Origin: Rubritepida sp. | GTDB taxonomy: Bacteria; Pseudomonadota; Alphaproteobacteria; Acetobacterales; Acetobacteraceae | Assembly: GCA_014376425.1 (NCBI GenBank) | Contig: JACMRO010000330.1 | Location: forward strand, 1 to 10,873 | Reading direction: 5' to 3' | DNA length: 10,873 bases | Shown: positions 6,388 through 10,873 of the stretch, piece by piece | Layout of the letters: each line of letters opens with the position of its first letter | Numbering within the stretch: position 1 is the stretch's first letter | Notes under the pieces: generated by a model | What the model was told of the DNA's origin: nothing | Database searches by the model: none | Seen by the model: the letters and a program-made list of their open reading frames with translations, nothing else | Made by a program: the position numbers and the translations under genes

Positions 6388-7262
6388 GGGACCGCACGCT
6401 CAAATACTTGCTGTTGGTGCCGGCGGCTGTGCTGGTGCTGGGCACCACGCTGTGGCCGCTGGCGGTGTCGTTCACCACCAGCTTCCGCGACTGGCGGCTG
6501 ACGCGCAGCGTCACGCCCGGCCCCTTCATCGGCTTCGAGCATTACATCACCGCGGCTACGGACGACCCGGAGTTCCTCAACGCGCTCACCGTCACCGCCA
6601 CCTTCGTGCTGATCGACGTGACGCTGACGCTGGTCTGCGCGCTGGGGCTCGCGCTGCTGCTGCGCCGCGCCGGCGTGCTGCAATCGCTCACCCGCGCGGT
6701 GCTGATCCTGCCCTTCGCGGTCTCGCCCGCCCTGGTCGGTATCTCCTTCCGCTTCATGTTCAACGCCGAGATGGGGGTCTTCACCTGGCTCGCCGGCGCG
6801 GTGTTCCCACCGCTGCAGGGCGTGGTGTGGCTGGGCGACCGGTCGGCCGCGCTGCTGGTCCTCGTCTTCTCCGATGCCTGGCGCTGGGTGCCCTACATGA
6901 CGCTGGTGGTGCTGGGCGGCCTGGCTGCCCTGCCGCGCGAGCCCGAGGAAGCCGCGCGGATGGATGGCGCACGCGAATGGCAGGTGCTGCGCGACGTCAC
7001 CCTGCCGGCGCTGCTGCCGGTGCTGGCCATCGTGGGCATCCTCAAGACCGTCTTCGCGCTGAAGATGTTCGACCAGGTGGTGACGCTGACGGGCGGCGGC
7101 CCGGGCAGTTCCACGGTCACGCTGGCCTACCTGGTCTATTCCATCGCCTTCCGCTGGTACGACATGGGCTATGCCTCGGCCGTGGCGTGGATACTGACCG
7201 CGATGCTGATGGGCCTGGCGGTGTGGTATACGCGCCTCGTCCTGCGCAAGCCCGACGCATGA
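6384..7262 (+). CDS. ABC transporter permease 1 (MalF/UgpA-like, CUT1)
   Basis: A 292-aa inner-membrane subunit. Hydrophobic helices are visible near residues 8-30, 68-93, 104-125, 155-181, 210-228 and 262-286, fitting a six-helix permease. The cytoplasmic EAA loop that docks the ATPase is EEAARMDGAREWQVLRDVTLP at about 188-208 with the conserved glycine at 195. The GGGPGSSTVTLAYLVY segment near 237-252 is a hallmark of MalF/UgpA-type permeases. I place the start at GTG 6384, which overlaps the binding-protein stop as GTGA. An in-frame start at 6264 would only add residues read from inside the upstream gene. The start therefore depends on translational coupling; only a weak AGGCG precedes it. 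It should pair with the permease encoded next to form the pore. Confidence 0.92.
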   Translation: MRDRTLKYLLLVPAAVLVLGTTLWPLAVSFTTSFRDWRLTRSVTPGPFIGFEHYITAATDDPEFLNALTVTATFVLIDVTLTLVCALGLALLLRRAGVLQSLTRAVLILPFAVSPALVGISFRFMFNAEMGVFTWLAGAVFPPLQGVVWLGDRSAALLVLVFSDAWRWVPYMTLVVLGGLAALPREPEEAARMDGAREWQVLRDVTLPALLPVLAIVGILKTVFALKMFDQVVTLTGGGPGSSTVTLAYLVYSIAFRWYDMGYASAVAWILTAMLMGLAVWYTRLVLRKPDA

Positions 7263-8059
7263 GGGCGGTTCGCACAGCGCTGCTGCTGGCGGTGCTGTTC
7301 CTCATCCTGTTCCCCATCGCGTGGATGGCGCTGACCGCCTTCAAGCGGCCGGTGGACCTGCTGGGCCTCAGCCTGTTCTTCACCCCCACGCTGGACAATT
7401 TCCGCACCATTTTCAGCCACCCCTGGAACATCGGGCGCACGCTGTGGAACAGCACGGTTGTCGCCGCGCTGACGGTGCTGATCGCCATCCCCGCCGCCAC
7501 GCTTGCCGCCTATTCCTTCAGCCGGTTCGAGATGCGCTTCAAGACCGGGCTGTTCTTCCTCATCCTCGCCACCCAGTTCGTCCCCGCCGTGGTGGTCGTG
7601 CTGCCCTTCTATCTGCTGTTCCGCGACCTCGGTTTGCTCGACACGCACTGGGCGCTGGTCATCGTCAACCTGGCCATCGTCACGCCCTTCGCGGTCTGGA
7701 TGCTCAAAGGCTTCCTCGATGCCGTGCCGGCCGAGAGCGAGGAGGCCGCGCTGGTCGATGGCGCGACGCGGCTGCGCGTCATCATCGACATCGTGGTGCC
7801 CATGGTATGGCCCGGCGTGGTCGTCACCACCGTCTTCTGCTTCGTGCTGACCTGGAACGAGTTCCTCTTCGCGCTGATCCTGACGCGCGACGATGCAGTG
7901 ACGCTGCCCGTCGGCATCACCCGCTTCCGCACCGAGCGCGGCGATCTGTGGGAGCTGATCGCCGCCGCCGGCATCCTCATCTCCATCCCGATGTTCTTCC
8001 TCTCGTCGATCATCCAGCGTCACTTCGTGACTGGCATGACCGGCGGCGCGGTGAAGTAG
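7259..8059 (+). CDS. ABC transporter permease 2 (MalG/UgpE-like, CUT1)
   Basis: A 266-aa inner-membrane protein and partner of permease 1. The first helix begins almost at the N-terminus (residues 5-25), followed by a periplasmic TPTLDNFRTIF segment, which is typical of the MalG/UgpE branch. Further helices lie near 63-86, 97-122, 130-150, 183-207 and 232-252. The EAA loop is EEAALVDGATRLRVI at about 161-175 with the conserved glycine at 168. A TWNEFLFAL motif at 198-206 is diagnostic for this subfamily. The ATG at 7259 overlaps the stop of permease 1 as ATGA. The gene sits six bases before the ATPase gene. The length is slightly below the family norm of about 275-280, with a short cytoplasmic N-terminus. 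Confidence 0.93.
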   Translation: MRAVRTALLLAVLFLILFPIAWMALTAFKRPVDLLGLSLFFTPTLDNFRTIFSHPWNIGRTLWNSTVVAALTVLIAIPAATLAAYSFSRFEMRFKTGLFFLILATQFVPAVVVVLPFYLLFRDLGLLDTHWALVIVNLAIVTPFAVWMLKGFLDAVPAESEEAALVDGATRLRVIIDIVVPMVWPGVVVTTVFCFVLTWNEFLFALILTRDDAVTLPVGITRFRTERGDLWELIAAAGILISIPMFFLSSIIQRHFVTGMTGGAVK

Positions 8060-8065
8060 GACGCC

Positions 8066-9127
8066 ATGGCCGCCATCGACCTGCATGATCTGACCAAGGC
8101 CTGGGGCAATTTCACCGCGGTGAAGCGCCAGTCGCTTGCCATCCGCGACGGTGAATTCATGGTACTGCTCGGCCCGTCCGGCTGCGGCAAGACGACGACG
8201 ATGCGGATGATCGCGGGGCTGGAGGAGCCGACATCGGGCGACATCCTGATCGGTGGCCAGCGGGTGAACGATCTGGCCCCGCGCGAGCGTGACATCGCCA
8301 TGGTATTCCAGTCCTACGGCCTCTATCCGCACATGACCGTGGCCGACAATATCGGCTACCCGATGAAGCTGCGCGGCATGGGGCGCGCCGAGCGCGAGGC
8401 CGCGGTGCGCGCGGCGGCCGACAAGGTGGAACTCGGCGCCTTCCTGCACCGCAAGCCGCGCGAGCTCTCGGGTGGCCAGCGGCAGCGGGTGGCGCTGGCC
8501 CGCGCCATCATTCGCCGCCCGCGTGCCTTCCTGATGGACGAGCCGCTGTCCAACCTCGACGCCAAGCTGCGGGTCTCGACCCGGGCCGAGATCAAGCATC
8601 TGCAGCACGAACTCGGCGTCACCACCGTCTATGTCACGCATGACCAGATCGAGGCGATGACGCTGGCGCACCGCGTCGCCGTCATGCAAGGCGGCGAGAT
8701 CCGCCAGCTCGGCACGCCCGAGGACATTTACGACCAGCCGGCGGATCTGTTCGTGGCCGGCTTCATTGGCTCCCCCGCGATGAACCTGCTGGCGGGCGAG
8801 ATCCAGGATGGCCGCTTTACCGCCCCCGGGGGCATTGCGGTGGCGGTGCGCGTGGCGCATCGCGGCGCCGCCGTGCTGGGCATCCGGCCCGAGGATTTGC
8901 GCGTGCTGCCCCCCGGGCAGGGCGATGTCGCGGCTGCCATCTACACGGTTGAACTGACCGGCGAGGCCACGCTGGTCACGGCCGATGTCGGCGGCGCCAG
9001 GCTCTCGGCACGCGCCGACCGCGGCTTTCGTGCCGGCATCGGCAGCGCCATCGGCCTGGCGCTGGACACTTCGCGCCTTTCCATCTTCGACCCCGGCACC
9101 ACCCTGCGAATCAAGGACGCCCCATGA
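8066..9127 (+). CDS. ABC transporter ATP-binding protein (MalK/UgpC family)
   Basis: A 353-aa ATPase that powers import by the two permeases encoded upstream. All nucleotide-binding motifs are intact: Walker A GPSGCGKT at 36-43, Q-loop glutamine at 82, signature LSGGQ at 134-138, Walker B FLMDE at 155-159, D-loop SNLDAKLR at 162-169 and the switch histidine at 192. The C-terminal part from about 240, including VLGIRPEDLRV, is a TOBE/MalK-type regulatory domain that in relatives contacts inducer-exclusion proteins or substrate-binding factors. The protein could in principle serve other CUT1 importers too, as known for MsmK-type ATPases. AGGA precedes the ATG by seven bases. The stop overlaps the ATG of the bicupin gene as ATGA. 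Confidence 0.95.
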   Translation: MAAIDLHDLTKAWGNFTAVKRQSLAIRDGEFMVLLGPSGCGKTTTMRMIAGLEEPTSGDILIGGQRVNDLAPRERDIAMVFQSYGLYPHMTVADNIGYPMKLRGMGRAEREAAVRAAADKVELGAFLHRKPRELSGGQRQRVALARAIIRRPRAFLMDEPLSNLDAKLRVSTRAEIKHLQHELGVTTVYVTHDQIEAMTLAHRVAVMQGGEIRQLGTPEDIYDQPADLFVAGFIGSPAMNLLAGEIQDGRFTAPGGIAVAVRVAHRGAAVLGIRPEDLRVLPPGQGDVAAAIYTVELTGEATLVTADVGGARLSARADRGFRAGIGSAIGLALDTSRLSIFDPGTTLRIKDAP

Positions 9128-10128
9128 GCCTCGCCACGCGCCTCATCCGCCATGCTGATCTGCGGCCCTGCCGCAACGCCTTCGTGGACAGCCGCTCGCC
9201 CGGCTCGGCCGAGAAGGAGAACTTCACGCTCATCGGCCCCGGCGTTTCCGAGAACCCCAATCAGCACGTCCATATCCCCGAGCCGCATGGCTTCAACATC
9301 GGCGGCGCGCGCCAGCCACCGGGCTGCCTCAACAGCCAGCACAGCCACGAGACGGCCGAGGTGTTCGTCGTCCATACCGGGCAATGGCGCTTCCTGTGGG
9401 GGCCGCATCGGGAGGATGGGCAGGTCGATCTCGGCCCCGGCGACACCATCTCCATCCCCACCCGGATGTTCCGCGGCTTCGAGAACATCGGCGCCGAAAG
9501 CGGCTTCCTTTTCGCCGTGCTGGGCGGCGATGACCCCGGCCGCGTCACCTGGTCGCCGCCGGTGTTCGAACTTGCCCGCGAACACGGCCTGGTGCTGCTG
9601 GAAGGTGGCCGCCTTGTGGACACCTCGCTGGGCGATGCGGTGCCCGATGGCGCCCGGCCGCAGCTTCCGCCCACCCCGGCCGAGATGGCCGCCCTGGGCA
9701 GCCCCGCCAATGAGCGGTTGGCGCAATGCGTGGCGCGCTTCGCCGCGCTCGCCCCAGGCGGTGGGCTGACGGCGCCGGGGGTGGAGGAATGCACCGTCAT
9801 CTCGCCGCGTGCCACGGCCGATGGCTTCGCACCCGGCCCAATCGCCGGTTGGTGGCCACACGGCTTCGTAGTGCGCTGCCTGCGTTTGGCACCTGCCGCC
9901 ACCGTCGCCCCCCACACACGAGCGGAGGCGGAGGTCATCTTCATCCAGTCCGGCACGCTGGAGATGGTGGTGGACGGTGAGGCGCTGGCGATGCAGCCGG
10001 GTGACACCTTCACCACGCCAAACGGCGCCACGCGCAGTTTCACCTCGCCCCGTGGTTGCGTCGCCTTCGTGGTGCGCGGCGGCGAGGACCCGGCGGCGGC
10101 GCGTTTCCTGCCCGCGCGGACCGCCTGA
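9124..10128 (+). CDS. Bicupin protein of unknown function
   Basis: A 334-aa cytoplasmic protein with two cupin barrels. In the first, motif 1 is intact: H73-S-H75-ETA-E79 with G86. Motif 2 reads GDTISIPTRMFRGFEN, with an arginine (117) where the metal-binding histidine is usual. In the second, motif 1 keeps H264 and E270 but has arginine 266 for the second histidine, and motif 2 (PNGATR at 299-304) again ends in arginine instead of histidine. So domain 1 could still bind a metal with three ligands, while domain 2 probably binds metal poorly or not at all. Bicupins include dioxygenases, isomerases, decarboxylases and sugar-acid-binding proteins; I cannot choose among them. AAGGA lies seven bases before the ATG, which overlaps the ATPase stop. 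Its place in the operon suggests a role in processing the imported compound. Confidence 0.85.
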   Translation: MSLATRLIRHADLRPCRNAFVDSRSPGSAEKENFTLIGPGVSENPNQHVHIPEPHGFNIGGARQPPGCLNSQHSHETAEVFVVHTGQWRFLWGPHREDGQVDLGPGDTISIPTRMFRGFENIGAESGFLFAVLGGDDPGRVTWSPPVFELAREHGLVLLEGGRLVDTSLGDAVPDGARPQLPPTPAEMAALGSPANERLAQCVARFAALAPGGGLTAPGVEECTVISPRATADGFAPGPIAGWWPHGFVVRCLRLAPAATVAPHTRAEAEVIFIQSGTLEMVVDGEALAMQPGDTFTTPNGATRSFTSPRGCVAFVVRGGEDPAAARFLPARTA

Positions 10129-10129
10129 G

Positions 10130-10873
10130 ATGGCGCGCATCCTCACCACCCATGTCGGTTCCCTGCCGCGCAGCCAGCGCGTCGCCGACCTGCTCTTCGC
10201 CCGCGAGCGCGGCGAGGAGCTGGACCAGCCGGCCTATGATTCTGTGATGCGGGCCGAGACCATCGACGTGCTGCGCCGCCAGCGCGACACGGGCATCGAC
10301 ATCCCGTCCGATGGCGAAACGTCGAAGATCTCCTACGCCACCTACATCAAAGACCGGCTGACAGGGTTCGAGGGCGACAGCCCGCGCCGCGCGCCGGCCG
10401 ATCTGCGAGACTTCCCGAGCTTCCTGGAACGGCTGGCGAAGGCCGGCGGCACGCCCAGCTACCGCCGCCCCTGCTGCACCGGCCCCATCGCGGTGAAGGA
10501 CATGGCGCCGGTGCGGCTGGACCTGACGGTGATGCGGGCGGCCATGGACGCCGCCGGTTACGCGCATGGCTTCATGAACAGCGCCTCGCCCGGTGTCATC
10601 GCGCTGTTCCAGCCCAGCACCTTCCACCGTGATCTGGACAGTTACATGGAGGATGTGGCGGAAGGGATGCGCCACGAATACGAGGCCATCGTCGCCGCTG
10701 GCCTGATCTTGCAGATCGACGCCCCCGACCTCGGCCTGGGCCGCCACATGATGTATGCTGAAAGCAGCGAAGCCGAGTTCATTCGCCGCGCCGAGATCCA
10801 TGTTGAAATTCTGAACTACGCGCTCCGCAACGTCCCCGCCGACCGCGTGCGCATGCATATCTGCTGGGGAAAC
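10130..10873 (+). CDS. MetE-like (cobalamin-independent methionine synthase family) zinc methyltransferase, 3' end beyond window
   Basis: The first 248 codons of a protein of the UROD/MetE-like TIM-barrel superfamily. It starts one base after the bicupin stop, with the family's N-terminal TTHVGSLPRS (residues 6-15), where histidine and arginine bind the substrate in relatives. The segment GIDIPSDGETSK (55-66) is the usual early barrel motif. The last visible residues are HICWGN (243-248), corresponding to the zinc-ligand His-x-Cys of MetE (HMC in E. coli MetE); remaining ligands would lie downstream. The protein matches the short stand-alone catalytic half, not the full two-barrel MetE, and such paralogues need not make methionine. 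In this operon it may transfer a methyl or alkyl group from the imported compound, which is inference. No upstream Shine-Dalgarno is clear, so translation is probably coupled to the bicupin. Confidence 0.87.
   Translation, partial: MARILTTHVGSLPRSQRVADLLFARERGEELDQPAYDSVMRAETIDVLRRQRDTGIDIPSDGETSKISYATYIKDRLTGFEGDSPRRAPADLRDFPSFLERLAKAGGTPSYRRPCCTGPIAVKDMAPVRLDLTVMRAAMDAAGYAHGFMNSASPGVIALFQPSTFHRDLDSYMEDVAEGMRHEYEAIVAAGLILQIDAPDLGLGRHMMYAESSEAEFIRRAEIHVEILNYALRNVPADRVRMHICWGN

Noticed and set aside
7169..8860. Minus-strand frame of 563 codons rich in Gly, Asp, His and Gln
   Set aside because: It is antisense to permease 2 and the ATPase, both with intact family motifs. The composition is typical of a reverse-strand shadow.
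8941..10149. Minus-strand frame of 402 codons, and another at 10040-10858
   Set aside because: They are antisense to the bicupin and MetE-like genes, with no recognisable motifs.

Overview
The window reads as chromosomal DNA from a high-GC alphaproteobacterium. A member of the Acetobacteraceae is my best guess, because the cellulose synthase gene appears to be a BcsA-BcsB fusion of the AcsAB type known from Komagataeibacter. This placement is inference. All genes use strongly GC-biased third codon positions and are packed with very short gaps or overlaps.

Left part (1-3530, minus strand): a cellulose biosynthesis operon, read right to left. A small proline-rich protein (3192-3530) sits where BcsP/BcsR-type accessory proteins usually lie. 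It is followed by bcsQ (2342-3151, MinD/ParA-like ATPase) and by a cellulose synthase gene that starts in a TGATG overlap with the bcsQ stop and runs off the left edge. That gene encodes a complete BcsA (GT2 catalytic core plus PilZ c-di-GMP domain). It then continues without a stop through a signal-peptide-like segment into nine DNA-identical 12-bp repeats encoding Met-Pro-Pro-Gly. I read this as the BcsA/BcsB junction.

Middle (3531-5085): a leader region of about 130 bp with two small inverted repeats precedes the cellulose genes. Next to it is a small unidentified reading frame (3664-4004, minus) that looks broken by a 2-bp change in a CG dinucleotide run. A LacI-family regulator (4015-5019, minus) follows. 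A 66-bp divergent intergenic region separates it from the next operon and holds a 16-bp near-palindrome with a central CpG, a good candidate operator.

Right part (5086-10873, plus strand): an operon with the CUT1 carbohydrate ABC-importer layout. It encodes a periplasmic binding protein, two permeases and a MalK/UgpC-type ATPase, then a bicupin protein and a MetE-like (cobalamin-independent methionine synthase type) zinc methyltransferase cut off by the window end. Genes overlap by 4 bp (GTGA, ATGA, ATGA) or are separated by 1-6 bp, so they are probably cotranscribed and translationally coupled. The LacI protein probably represses this operon until its ligand arrives. The substrate cannot be read from the sequence. 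Coupling a sugar-type importer to a bicupin and a MetE-like enzyme suggests a methylated or otherwise modified small molecule, which is a hypothesis only.
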